From 'Nostoc azollae' 0708 (GTDB taxonomy: Bacteria > Cyanobacteriota > Cyanobacteriia > Cyanobacteriales > Nostocaceae), in NCBI RefSeq assembly GCF_000196515.1, contig NC_014248.1:3662001-3726000 (forward strand): a stretch of 64,000 bases of DNA, given 5' to 3'. The notes below the pieces were generated by a model that saw nothing but the letters and a program-made list of their open reading frames with translations, made no database searches and had not been told where the DNA came from. Below are positions 1 to 9,022 of the stretch, piece by piece; within the stretch, counting starts at the first letter, position 1, and each line of letters starts with the position of its first letter. The position numbers and the translations under genes were made by a program.

Positions 1-1450
1 ATATCAAGAATGGGTCGCTGATTTAGATACCCCTGTTTCTGCTTGGTACAAGGTTTGTGCAGGTCAACCTTATAGCTTTTTGCTGGAGTCGGTGGAAGGT
101 GGAGAAAAGGTAGGACGTTATAGTTTACTTGGTTGTGATCCGCTGTGGATTTTGGAAGCGCGGGGAGATAAAACTACTCAAACACACCGCGATGGTTCCC
201 AGGAAGTTTTTACAGGTGATCCTTTTACTGTTTTAGCGGATTGTTTAGCACCTTATCACCCAGTAAAATTACCACAGTTACCTTCAGGAATCGGCGGACT
301 GTTCGGGTTTTGGGGTTATGAATTGATTAACTGGATTGAACCGTGTGTACCAATTCATCCTCAAGATGAGCGTAATATCCCTGATGGGTTATGGATGCAA
401 GTAGACCAACTGTTAATTTTTGACCAGGTGAAGCGAAAAATCTGGGCGATCGCCTACGCTGATTTAAGGAATACTGATAATTTAGCAGCAGCATATCAAA
501 AAGCGAGCGATCACATCCAACAAATGGTGAGTAAGTTATCTTTACCTTTATCACCACAAAATACCCAACTTCCTTGGACATCTCCCCAAAATAAACCCAA
601 AGCGGGAATGGAAGAATATATCAGCAATTTTACCCGTCCCGATTTTTGTGCTAGTGTGGAAAAAGCTAAAGAATATATCAAAGCAGGTGATATTTTCCAA
701 GTCGTGATTTCTCAACGTCTATCCACAGAATATACAGAAAATCCCTTCGCTTTATATCGTTCCCTACGCCAAATTAACCCTTCACCTTACATGGCGTATT
801 TTAACTTCCAAGACTGGCAAATTATCGGTTCTAGTCCTGAAGTTATGGTGAAAGCAGAACGAGATGAAGAAGGGGGAATAATCGCCACTGTCCGACCGAT
901 TGCGGGAACTAGACCCAGAGGTAAAACCACCCAGGAAGATGAGGCTTTTGCAGCAGATTTACTTCAAGACCCTAAAGAAGTTGCAGAACATATCATGTTA
1001 GTTGATTTAGGACGCAATGATTTAGGACGAGTATGTAAAAATGGCACTGTTAAAGTTGACGAATTAATGATAATTGAACGCTATTCTCATGTTATGCACA
1101 TTGTCAGTAATGTGGTAGGGAAATTAGCGAAAAATAAAACGGCATGGGATTTATTAAAAGCTTGTTTTCCTGCGGGTACAGTTAGCGGTGCGCCAAAAAT
1201 TCGCGCTATGGAAATTATCAATGAATTAGAACTAACCCGCAGAGGTGTATATTCTGGTGTCTATGGATATTATGACTTTGAGGGACAATTAAATAGTGCG
1301 CTCGCTATCAGAACTATGGTTTTACATAATCAAACTGTTACTGTCCAAGCTGGTGCAGGTTTAGTCGCTGATTCTGAACCAGAAAAGGAATACGAAGAAA
1401 CTCTCAATAAAGCCAGAGGTTTATTAGAAGCAATTCGATGTTTGCGGTAA
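1..1450 (+). CDS. trpE: Anthranilate synthase component I (5' end outside window)
   Basis: Makes anthranilate from chorismate with glutamine-derived ammonia, the first committed step of tryptophan synthesis. The reading frame is open from base 2, so the true start lies left of the window; the in-frame TTG at 80 is not the start. The N-terminal part has the LLES motif that binds feedback tryptophan, and the C-terminal half is a complete chorismate-binding domain with VDLGRNDLGRV, then PAGTVSGAPKIRAMEI near the end. It stops at 1450 and is followed by the convergent miaE pseudogene. No lesion is visible. Sequence and family agree well; only the missing N-terminus limits the call. Confidence 0.95.
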   Translation, partial: YQEWVADLDTPVSAWYKVCAGQPYSFLLESVEGGEKVGRYSLLGCDPLWILEARGDKTTQTHRDGSQEVFTGDPFTVLADCLAPYHPVKLPQLPSGIGGLFGFWGYELINWIEPCVPIHPQDERNIPDGLWMQVDQLLIFDQVKRKIWAIAYADLRNTDNLAAAYQKASDHIQQMVSKLSLPLSPQNTQLPWTSPQNKPKAGMEEYISNFTRPDFCASVEKAKEYIKAGDIFQVVISQRLSTEYTENPFALYRSLRQINPSPYMAYFNFQDWQIIGSSPEVMVKAERDEEGGIIATVRPIAGTRPRGKTTQEDEAFAADLLQDPKEVAEHIMLVDLGRNDLGRVCKNGTVKVDELMIIERYSHVMHIVSNVVGKLAKNKTAWDLLKACFPAGTVSGAPKIRAMEIINELELTRRGVYSGVYGYYDFEGQLNSALAIRTMVLHNQTVTVQAGAGLVADSEPEKEYEETLNKARGLLEAIRCLR

Positions 1451-1482
1451 ATTCAGTTACTCCCACGAATTCTAACTATGAA

Positions 1483-2083
1483 TTAGCGATTGTGTAAGGT
1501 TGCTAATATTTCACTGTCCACAATCGCTAATTCATCCAATCGTTCCATCACCTTTTCTCGGTCAAAATAGGTATCAGCTAAAATCCAATATGTTCCAAAA
1601 TGTCACGCTTGTGATGCCATTAAACCACGATATAATTTAGCTAATTCTGCTTCTGGACAGTTCGCAGCTAATAATCCTAAACGTTCATGACTGCGTGCTT
1701 CAATTAAACCCGTTACGAGTAAATTATCTAAAAATTGATCTGGTTCTTTTCTTCTAACTTGTACTTTTAAACCTGCACCGTAGGGAGGCGCTGATAGGGG
1801 TGGAAAGGGAATGTTGTGACGTTCCAACCATTGATTAACTAGTTCAAAGTGTTCTAGTTCTTCCCGTGCGAGCACTGTTAACTCCCTCACTCAGCATTTT
1901 AGCATTAGAGGGATAACGAAACATGAAATTTAACGATACACCAGCCGCCTTGCGTTCAGAGTGGGAGTGATGGAGTAAAATAATATCTAAATTTGTGCGC
2001 GCTTGCTCTACCCAAGCATCACTGGTAGGTTGTTTGAGAGCATTAATAGTTGGTAAAGGTGAACTCACCACAGGAAGAACCAC
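1483..2083 (-). pseudogene. miaE: tRNA-(ms2io6A)-hydroxylase MiaE, frameshifted and with internal stop
   Basis: MiaE is a diiron hydroxylase acting on the modified A37 of tRNA. The N-terminal part (2083 to about 1880) reads VSSPLPTINALKQPTSDAW and continues in the family pattern to FMFRYPSNAKML. A small indel near 1880 moves the frame to RELTVLAREELEHFELVNQW, which has the EELEH iron-binding type motif. A second lesion is a TGA at 1603-1605 (an Arg codon expected), after which the family C-terminus (HFGTYWILADTYFDREK) continues in frame to a stop at 1483. Two independent lesions make a functional product unlikely. It converges on trpE. Confidence 0.85.
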
Positions 2084-2127
2084 TCCATATTAAAGAATTC
2101 AACTGCTTGATTTTAATTGTTAACGAC

Positions 2128-2607
2128 TTAAATGGTAAACTCATTGAGCCAATTTTGCAAATCTTATTCCGTTGAAAAATCTAATAAAGTTTCTCCTAAA
2201 ACTTCAATACTTTCAATTCCTAATTATCTCACTTGAGCTTAAAATTTAGGGTCAAGTTTACCTAATTTACGCTTGATTAAACGAACAATTAAATGTTTCT
2301 CTAGTTGAATTCCTTGATCAATACCCTGCTCAGTACCCTGTTCCATCCAACTGGTAACGATTTGCATAACTTTCTCCTATTCTTATTATTTAAATTAACT
2401 TAATGTGCTTTGAAATATCTATTCTTCTGACTAATTAAGCTTCAGATAAGTATCAATAAAACCTGAGATTAACTGCATTTTAGCAGGATTTAATTTTAAG
2501 GTCACTAATAACCGTAAACATTCTGCTTTCACTTTTGGTCTATCTGAAGGAGCTATATCCACTAATGTAGAACCTGCGCTTATTCCTGTTTTTGTGTTCG
2601 GAAACAT
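2128..2607 (-). pseudogene. Rpn-family nuclease/transposase-like (DUF4351) remnant
   Basis: Two collinear fragments of one degraded gene. The first (2607 to 2431) reads VDIAPSDRPKVKAECLRLL and MQLISGFIDTYLKL, typical of the middle of Rpn/PD-(D/E)XK proteins common in cyanobacteria. The second (2367 to 2128) reads MQIVTSWMEQGTEQGIDQG and LIVRLIKRKLGKL, the DUF4351 tail, with stops inside it. The N-terminal nuclease part is missing. Intact family members are around 250-330 residues. The function is obsolete here. Downstream (about 2680-2720) lies a palindromic CGCTACGCG-rich stretch of a kind repeated elsewhere in the window. Confidence 0.6.
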
Positions 2608-2942
2608 GATTTACGAATTTATGTGTTACGCTAGTTCAATAACCCTTTGAAGCTCTCTTACCTTGGTAATCTGTCTATCCGTACGGGACGCTACGCGTTA
2701 GCGATACGGGCTTCATTTATTTCATACCTTGGATAAGTTATAAAATCAGATAAAAATAAACCTACACATTTGGGATGCTCCCTAGTCTACGAATAGACGC
2801 GAAGATTATCTACACTATAAAATCTCAGACTTCTAATCTCTTCTAGAGTTATTTTCAGAAATATGAGAAGTGTAAGAAGCTAATTTTTGAGATTCTTCAG
2901 ATATCTGGGTATTATATTTCTCAAACTTGAGATACTTACCAA

Positions 2943-3659
2943 TTACCAAGCTATGGGTTGACGATGTCGGAAAAAGTTACCCGTAGGACTTCCATCTGCA
3001 AGAGTTGCTAACCAGACAAGAGTATCAACTCCTTCTTCTGGGGTACGGGGTGCTGCTGAACCTCCGATATCAGTTTTTACCCATCCAGGACAAACGGAAT
3101 TAACCAAAATATTATTGATTTGCAATTCATTTACTAAAATTCGAGTGAGAGCATTTAACGCAGTTTTGGAAAGACGATATCCAGTATATCCACCTTCCAT
3201 ATGTGTTAATTGTCCCATCCCAGAAGAAACATTAACAATTCGTCCATACTTTTGAGCTTTCATCAAGGGAAATAAAGCCTTAGTAACTCGAAACACACCA
3301 TAAACATTGGTTTCCATTGTTTCTTGCAATATTTCTATTTGAGTATCAAAAATTCTATTCCCTTGATATCTCAAATCTAGAAAGATACCTGCATTATTGA
3401 TTAAAACATCGAGTTTACCAAATTCTTTTTGAATGAAACATGCTAGTTTTTGGCAACTTTCATCACTGGTAACATCTAAAAGATGAAATGTGATACTCAA
3501 TCCTTCATTTTGTAATGTTTCCGCTGCCTTTTGGGCTTTGGCTTTATCTCGACTGGTGAGAATTACATGATATCCATTGTTAGCTAATTGCCGAGATACT
3601 TCAAATCCTAAACCCCGATTTGCACCAGTAACAACAGCTAACTTTCTGGTGCTATTCAT
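2943..3659 (-). CDS. SDR-family oxidoreductase (carbonyl-reductase-like)
   Basis: A classical short-chain dehydrogenase/reductase of 238 residues. The nucleotide-binding motif TGANRGLG lies at residues 11-18, LINNAG at about 86-91, and the catalytic Ser145/146, Tyr161 and Lys165 (YRLSK) are all present. The TGxxRGLG variant and the overall pattern resemble carbonyl-reductase-like NADPH enzymes. The substrate cannot be told from sequence. It lies 30 bp downstream of a second SDR gene on the same strand, so the two may be co-transcribed. The C-terminus (FFRHRQPIAW) is the usual family ending. No lesion is seen. Confidence 0.85.
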   Translation of the reverse strand: MNSTRKLAVVTGANRGLGFEVSRQLANNGYHVILTSRDKAKAQKAAETLQNEGLSITFHLLDVTSDESCQKLACFIQKEFGKLDVLINNAGIFLDLRYQGNRIFDTQIEILQETMETNVYGVFRVTKALFPLMKAQKYGRIVNVSSGMGQLTHMEGGYTGYRLSKTALNALTRILVNELQINNILVNSVCPGWVKTDIGGSAAPRTPEEGVDTLVWLATLADGSPTGNFFRHRQPIAW

Positions 3660-3688
3660 GGTAATATTCTCCTGAATAGAGAGGTTAT

Positions 3689-4459
3689 TTACAACTTTCT
3701 ATTTACTAAAGTTGCACTAGCTTGATCAACTGGCATGAGTATGACTTCGTTAATATTAACGTGAGTAGGTCTAGTGGTACAGAAAAATACGACATCAGCA
3801 ACATCATTAGGGGTAAGGGGAGTAAGACCTTCATAAACCTTTTTAGCTCGTTCTGTATCCCCATGAAATCGTACTTCACTAAATTCTGTTTCTACCATTC
3901 CAGGGTCAACGGAACTCACACGCACACGAGTACCTAACAAGTCTTGTTTTAAGCCTTCAGAAATAGCTTTGACTGCGGCCTTTGTACCACAGTAAACGTT
4001 ACCACCGGGGTAAGTTTGATGTCCCGCAATAGAACCGATATTAATGATATGACCTCGATTTCGTTTTACCATACTGGGAACTACGTAACGTGTAAGGTAG
4101 AGTAAACCTTTGATATTAGTATCAATCATTTCCTCCCAGTCTTGGAAGTCGCCTTCATATAGTTTATTTAAACCGCGACTTAAACCAGCGTTGTTGATTA
4201 AGATGTCGATTTTTGACCAATCGGGGGGTAAATTAGAAATAGCAGATTCGACGGCCGTGTGATCGCACACATCAAGTTGCAATAAATGGATTTTGTCATC
4301 TGGTAAATTTAAGGTCTTGGTAAATTCTTGCAAGCGATCGCACCGTCGGGCTGCTAAAATCAGTTTTGCACCAGCTTGAGCAAAGACTTTAGCGCAAGAC
4401 GCACCAATTCCGCTACTTGCACCGGTGATTAATACGATTTGGTTGTTTACAGATATCAT
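3689..4459 (-). CDS. SDR-family NADP-dependent 3-hydroxy acid dehydrogenase (YdfG-like)
   Basis: A 256-residue short-chain dehydrogenase. TGASSGIG lies at residues 12-19, INNAG at about 88-92, and Ser143, Tyr156 and Lys160 form the catalytic set (YCGTK). The segments MIDTNIKGLLYLTR, VKRNRGHIINIGSIAG and PGMVETEFSEVRFHGD follow E. coli YdfG closely, an enzyme that oxidises L-allo-threonine, serine and 3-hydroxy acids. A similar activity is inferred here, not shown. It is first in a likely two-gene unit with the SDR gene at 2943-3659. Confidence 0.85.
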   Translation of the reverse strand: MISVNNQIVLITGASSGIGASCAKVFAQAGAKLILAARRCDRLQEFTKTLNLPDDKIHLLQLDVCDHTAVESAISNLPPDWSKIDILINNAGLSRGLNKLYEGDFQDWEEMIDTNIKGLLYLTRYVVPSMVKRNRGHIINIGSIAGHQTYPGGNVYCGTKAAVKAISEGLKQDLLGTRVRVSSVDPGMVETEFSEVRFHGDTERAKKVYEGLTPLTPNDVADVVFFCTTRPTHVNINEVILMPVDQASATLVNRKL

Positions 4460-4645
4460 AAATTATATCACATTTGCATTATTACTAATAATACTTAGTT
4501 TATTTGATTATTACGCTTCTCAATCATCAATACCAATTACTACCCCCAATACAGATGATTGGTATTTAAACTAACATCATATTACATGTCAGATGTCAAT
4601 TGTCATTTGTTGATTTACAAAGACTAATGACTACTGACTAATTTA

Positions 4646-5431
4646 TTATTTTTTCACCACTAAACGCTGAGTAATCATTATCATGCCATCATTACGAAGA
4701 ATAACAGCAGAAATCCATTGATGACCAGGTGTAGATGGTGCGCGTCCGGTTTTAAACAATCCACCAGCAGTGAGTAATTCTAAATTTACAGGTGTAGGAT
4801 TAAGATATTTGGTGGATTGAATGGTTTCTTCCAATGCACTCCCCAACAGGAAATCATTACCCAATGGTTGTTGGACAATAGCATCAAAGCTATATCGCTG
4901 ACCAACTTTAACCTGTTGAGGTAATTTAATTACTAGTTGGGGTGCTTTGTTACCAGAAGTAAGTTGAGTGCGTTCTGATAAAATTTCTTGACACACAATT
5001 TTTGTACCAGCAAGACGTTGACGGGAAGTAATTGTAGCCTTGAGAGCCAAATTATTGCTGTTACCAGAAGGTAAACCTGTAATTGTGGTGACAGTTTCGG
5101 CAATGATAGTATTGCCTTCGGATTTCCAAGATTGTAGGCGTGTGCTGTAGCGTAATTGGGGATAACGCTTCCAGAAAGATGTCAATGCTTGTTCCATAGT
5201 TTGGCGGTTTAAGCCATCGCCATGAGTGAAATTAGGACTGTAAAATTGCATAACACTGTTAACATCACCCCGATTAGAAGCTATATCAATTTGAGTCAGC
5301 AGGTTTTTCAGTGTTGCGGGTGCATTTTCTGGTGTAGCAGCTTGAGCAAATTGCTCATTACTACTGAAGCCGAGTGTCAGTAGGAACGAAACCAGGGAAA
5401 TACCTAGAGGAAATGTTTTGTTGTGTTTCAT
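4646..5431 (-). CDS. Exported NTF2-like domain protein
   Basis: The protein starts best at 5431 (MKHNKTFPLGISLVSFLL), giving a signal peptide with a hydrophobic core and an AQAA-type cleavage region; upstream in-frame ATGs at 5455 and 5563 are possible but would place extra residues before the signal. After the signal, residues about 30-150 look like a SnoaL/NTF2-like fold (TLKNLLTQIDIASNRGDVNS, MQFYSPNFTHGDGL), followed by a beta-rich C-terminal half. Probably periplasmic or membrane-associated. No catalytic motif is recognised and no function is proposed. It is divergent from murG, 215 bp away. Confidence 0.65.
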   Translation of the reverse strand: MKHNKTFPLGISLVSFLLTLGFSSNEQFAQAATPENAPATLKNLLTQIDIASNRGDVNSVMQFYSPNFTHGDGLNRQTMEQALTSFWKRYPQLRYSTRLQSWKSEGNTIIAETVTTITGLPSGNSNNLALKATITSRQRLAGTKIVCQEILSERTQLTSGNKAPQLVIKLPQQVKVGQRYSFDAIVQQPLGNDFLLGSALEETIQSTKYLNPTPVNLELLTAGGLFKTGRAPSTPGHQWISAVILRNDGMIMITQRLVVKK

Positions 5432-5645
5432 TAATAAAGGAATAATGTTAGTCATTAGTAAGATTTTACTGATTTGCTCCCCAAAGGTCAGGAATTTGTT
5501 TATTAAGTAAGTGAGGATGAAGTCCACTATTCTGTGATAACTTGATTTTAGTGGATAGGGCAATCAATCAATCAATTGAAAACCCAGTTACCCAAAAAAG
5601 AATCTCAACTTTAAGATAAGCTAGGCGCTAAATGGTATAGCTTGA

Positions 5646-6719
5646 ATGACAAAAGTACCCATAAAATTACTCATAGCCGCTAGTGGGACTGGTGGACATT
5701 TGTTCCCAGCGATCGCATTAGCAGAAAAATTACAAGAATATAAAATTGAATGGCTTGGTGTTCCCAATAGACTAGAAACTCAACTCGTTCCTGAGCAATA
5801 TCCTCTGAATACCATTGCTATTGAAGGTTTTCAGCAAGGTCTGAGTCTTTCGTCGGTACCAATCTTGTTTAAACTCATAGCTTCGATTTTAGCAGTGAGA
5901 CGTATTCTCAAACAGGGGAATTTCCAAGGAATATTTACCACTGGTGGTTATATTGCTGGGCCTACAGTCATAGCAGCACGTTCTTTAGGTTTACCGATTG
6001 TTTTTCATGAATCTAACGCTTTACCTGGTAAAGTTACCCGCTTCTTTGGGCCTTGGTGTAGTGCAGTAGCTGTGGGATTTGCAATCGCTTCTAAATATTT
6101 ACCTGGTGCTAAAACTGTCTGTGTGGGTACTCCTGTCCGTTCTCAATTCCTCCATCCAGCAGTTGATAATGCCCTAGACTTGCTAATTCCTAACGGTGTT
6201 CCCCTAATTGTCGTGTTTGGTGGTAGTCAGGGTGCTGTAGCTGTCAATAAATTGGTGCGTCAGTCGGCTCAAGCTTGGTTTGATGCTGGTGCTTATGTAG
6301 TCCATCTAACAGGTGATAACGATCCAGAAGCGGAAAGTTTACAACATCCCCAGTATATAGTTTTACCTTTTTACGATAACATGGCGGCTTTGTTGCGCCG
6401 TGCAAATTTAGCTATCAGTCGTTCTGGTGCTGGGAGTTTAACAGAATTAGCGGTGTGTGGTACACCAGCAATTTTAATACCTTATCCTTTTGCAGCGGAA
6501 GATCATCAATCTTACAATGCTGCGGTTTTTACTGAGGTTGGTGCAGCTTTAACTTTTAAACAGTCGGAGTTGACACTGGAGATATTGCAACAGCGGGTTT
6601 TAGATTTATTGCAGTCACCAGCACAATTGGCCAAGATGGGAGAAAATGCCAAAGCGATCGGAGTTCCCGATAGTGCTGATCAATTAGCAGCTTTAGTGCG
6701 AGAAGTGATCGGTAGGTAA
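5646..6719 (+). CDS. murG: UDP-GlcNAc:lipid I N-acetylglucosaminyltransferase
   Basis: Transfers GlcNAc from UDP-GlcNAc to lipid I, making lipid II for peptidoglycan at the inner face of the cytoplasmic membrane. At 357 residues it has the normal length. The N-terminal glycine loop SGTGGH is at residues 13-18. FTTGGYIAGP and VFHESNALPGK are present, and the C-terminal donor-binding domain has VVFGGSQGA and SRSGAGSLTELAVCGTPAILIPYP. The ATG at 5646 is taken as the start. The gene is intact and stands alone. Confidence 0.95.
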   Translation: MTKVPIKLLIAASGTGGHLFPAIALAEKLQEYKIEWLGVPNRLETQLVPEQYPLNTIAIEGFQQGLSLSSVPILFKLIASILAVRRILKQGNFQGIFTTGGYIAGPTVIAARSLGLPIVFHESNALPGKVTRFFGPWCSAVAVGFAIASKYLPGAKTVCVGTPVRSQFLHPAVDNALDLLIPNGVPLIVVFGGSQGAVAVNKLVRQSAQAWFDAGAYVVHLTGDNDPEAESLQHPQYIVLPFYDNMAALLRRANLAISRSGAGSLTELAVCGTPAILIPYPFAAEDHQSYNAAVFTEVGAALTFKQSELTLEILQQRVLDLLQSPAQLAKMGENAKAIGVPDSADQLAALVREVIGR

Positions 6720-7791
6720 AAAGTGGATGAAATCTAAATAAGAAACTCTAGAAATTGAACCCAGGATGAGCTACTCCGATTATCTCAGAAATTTACTTAA
6801 ACCTGCGTTATCTCGTAGTCCATTAGTGGTATATTTATTTGCTGGTTGTGGTGGCTTATCCTTGGGATTTGAAGCACAAGGTTTTGAAACTCATGGCTTT
6901 GAAATGGATACTGATTCCTGTGCAACATATAAAAAAAGCCTAAAGGGAAACTGTACTCAAGTATTTCTCACACCTGAAAGAGAATTACCATCAGCAACTG
7001 TAATCCCATATTCCGCACTTAAATAAGTAGCATAAATAAACTACATTTATAGGGAATTCAGAACTATAGTTTTTAAAAATCCAGTAGCCATGAAAATATA
7101 AATAAATTATGCACGTCAAAGTTCCAGCTTTCTTATTGTGTAAAAAAAGCTAGTTAGACAACAATGTTGAATTTTGATTTTTCAATCACTTATGAAAATA
7201 CAAGACTATGCAATAGTGAATTAGAGATTTGAAAACTAAGAAAATAAATAATACTTTTGACAAGCTGTAGGTAGGAATTGGAAAATTCGACAACCTTCCT
7301 CTGTCAAGTTCAGAATCCTATGAACTCCTTGTGTAATCAGAAAAAGCATCCCTTGAAAACATACACCAGTTGCTGCCTCTTTCCGAGGAGCTTCCCTAAG
7401 AAGTCGGGGAACTAGCCCAACGCACTGGCTCTGAAATATCCAACCTAAAGTAGGGGATTCTGTAGGTTTATTCAGTTAGTTTTTAACTGTAGCTTTTTGC
7501 GTCTTTAACGAGATTCTTAATTGTCTTTGTCCCAGATTATGAACCAAAAGACACAATGCCATTAACATCATCATTGTCTCTAGTCTTTCTGGATTCTTCA
7601 CAAAAAGACTATGGGCGAAAAATAACGGGTCTTTGATAAATCTAAATCCTCTTTCTGTTGATTTGTCTTCTCTATATATTCTCAATATTTCTATGGTTTC
7701 TAATTCCCTTGTCTCTAAAATATTCGTTGCTAGAATAAATCTACCACAACAGTTATCATGTTAGGTGATTAACTCCTGATTTTCTATTAGT

Positions 7792-9022
7792 CAGGACTTA
7801 GGGAACTGGCACAGGCGATGGGTGAATATAGTATATCGGTATTAAATAAATCGGATACCAAAAGCTTTATCAACCCATAATAAGTAGCTGCAACAGGAAA
7901 CATTATTGAAATATTCATGAGAAAATAGGTAGGAGGTTATATTAGATAAATGTTCCTGACGGTAATGATATTTACTAAACTTGATTACTGCCAATACTTA
8001 TGAACTAGTCAAATTAATTATACAATTACTAATTTAGCAGAGTATTTAGAAAGTATTAGCCATGATGCAATTAACTATTATTTAACAACCGAAAAGTTAA
8101 CATCTCGTTTACTATGGTATAAGGTGAAAGAGGTAGTAGAACCTGATGGTAATGGGTACATCATATTTGATGATATTGTTTTAGACAAAAGATATTCTGA
8201 AGAAATAGAGATTGTGAGGAGACAATATAGTGGTAATGAACATGGCATACTCCAAGGAATTGGTGTAGTCAGTTGTGTATATGTGAATCCTAAAGTTCAA
8301 AGATTTTGGGGAATAGATTACCGTATTTTTAATGCTGATGTGGATGGTAAAACCAAGATAGACCATGTGAAAGATAATCAGCTTTTCCCCTTTGATACGG
8401 TTTTGATGGACACATAGTATGCAGTAAACAGTTTCATGCTGTATATTGATAATTTAGACAGAATTTATGATTGCCCTAAAAAAAAAATCGGTTAGTTGAT
8501 GATACATTTGCCAAAGAAAAAGATAAACCTATTGAATTATTAGAAGAATGGAGTACTGAAGAGTTAGAATGTGGTAAAATTATGAAAATTAAAGGGTTTC
8601 CCGCTCAGAAAAAAGTGAAACTATTCCGGGTTGCTGTTTCTACCAACAGAACGGATTATGTCGCTACTAACGATTTATCTCAAAGTTCTACGAATGTTGT
8701 ACAAGAGGTGTGTAAAATTCGTTGGAAAATCGAGGAGTTTAACCGAGAGATTAAACAAATAAGTGGCATTAAATCTTGTCAATGTCGTAAAGCTAGGCTT
8801 CAAAGAAATCATATTGCTTGTGCAATGTTGGTTTGGATTAGATTAAAGAATTTAGCCTATCAAACTGGTCAAACTGTTTATCAGATCAAGCATAGATTGC
8901 TTTCTAATTATTTAACTCAGCAACTAAAACACCCAAGTCTTCCTATGTGCTTGGTTTGAGTTCAATTGTTGCATGCCAGGGCTACATCCCGCCCCCTATT
9001 TGTGCCAGTTGCGTAACTCCTG
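7792..9022 (+). mobile_element. Nested DDE-type IS (IS4/IS701-like) with TTAGT target duplication
   Basis: Ends are CAGGACTTAGGGAACTGGCA at 7792 and the reverse complement of TGCCAGTTGCGTAACTCCTG at 9003-9022: 17 of 20 positions match as inverted repeats. The flanks carry a perfect 5-bp direct repeat, TTAGT, at 7787-7791 and 9023-9027. The element is 1,231 bp and sits inside the IS1634-like transposase gene in the opposite orientation, so it arrived later. Confidence 0.85.
7965..8959 (+). pseudogene. DDE transposase of the nested IS, inactivated
   Basis: Starts MIFTKLDYCQYL then a stop (codon 13), followed by NLAEYLESISHDAINYYL and VEPDGNGYIIFDDIVLDKRY, which holds the first DDE-type acidic pair. 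FWGIDYRIFNADVDGKTK follows, then a TAG in place of Trp at MDT*YAV (8415-8417). A frameshift in a run of A near 8480 leads to LVDDTFAKEKDKPIELLEEW and the C-terminal RWKIEEFNREIKQISG and CRKARLQRNHIACAMLVW. At least three lesions. The family (DDE superfamily, IS4/IS701-like) is recognised from the order of motifs; the exact group is less certain. Confidence 0.75.

Noticed and set aside
80-82. TTG at 80 as the start of trpE
   Set aside because: The frame is open and family-like upstream to base 2 (QEWVADLDTPVSAWYKV), so the start is outside the window.
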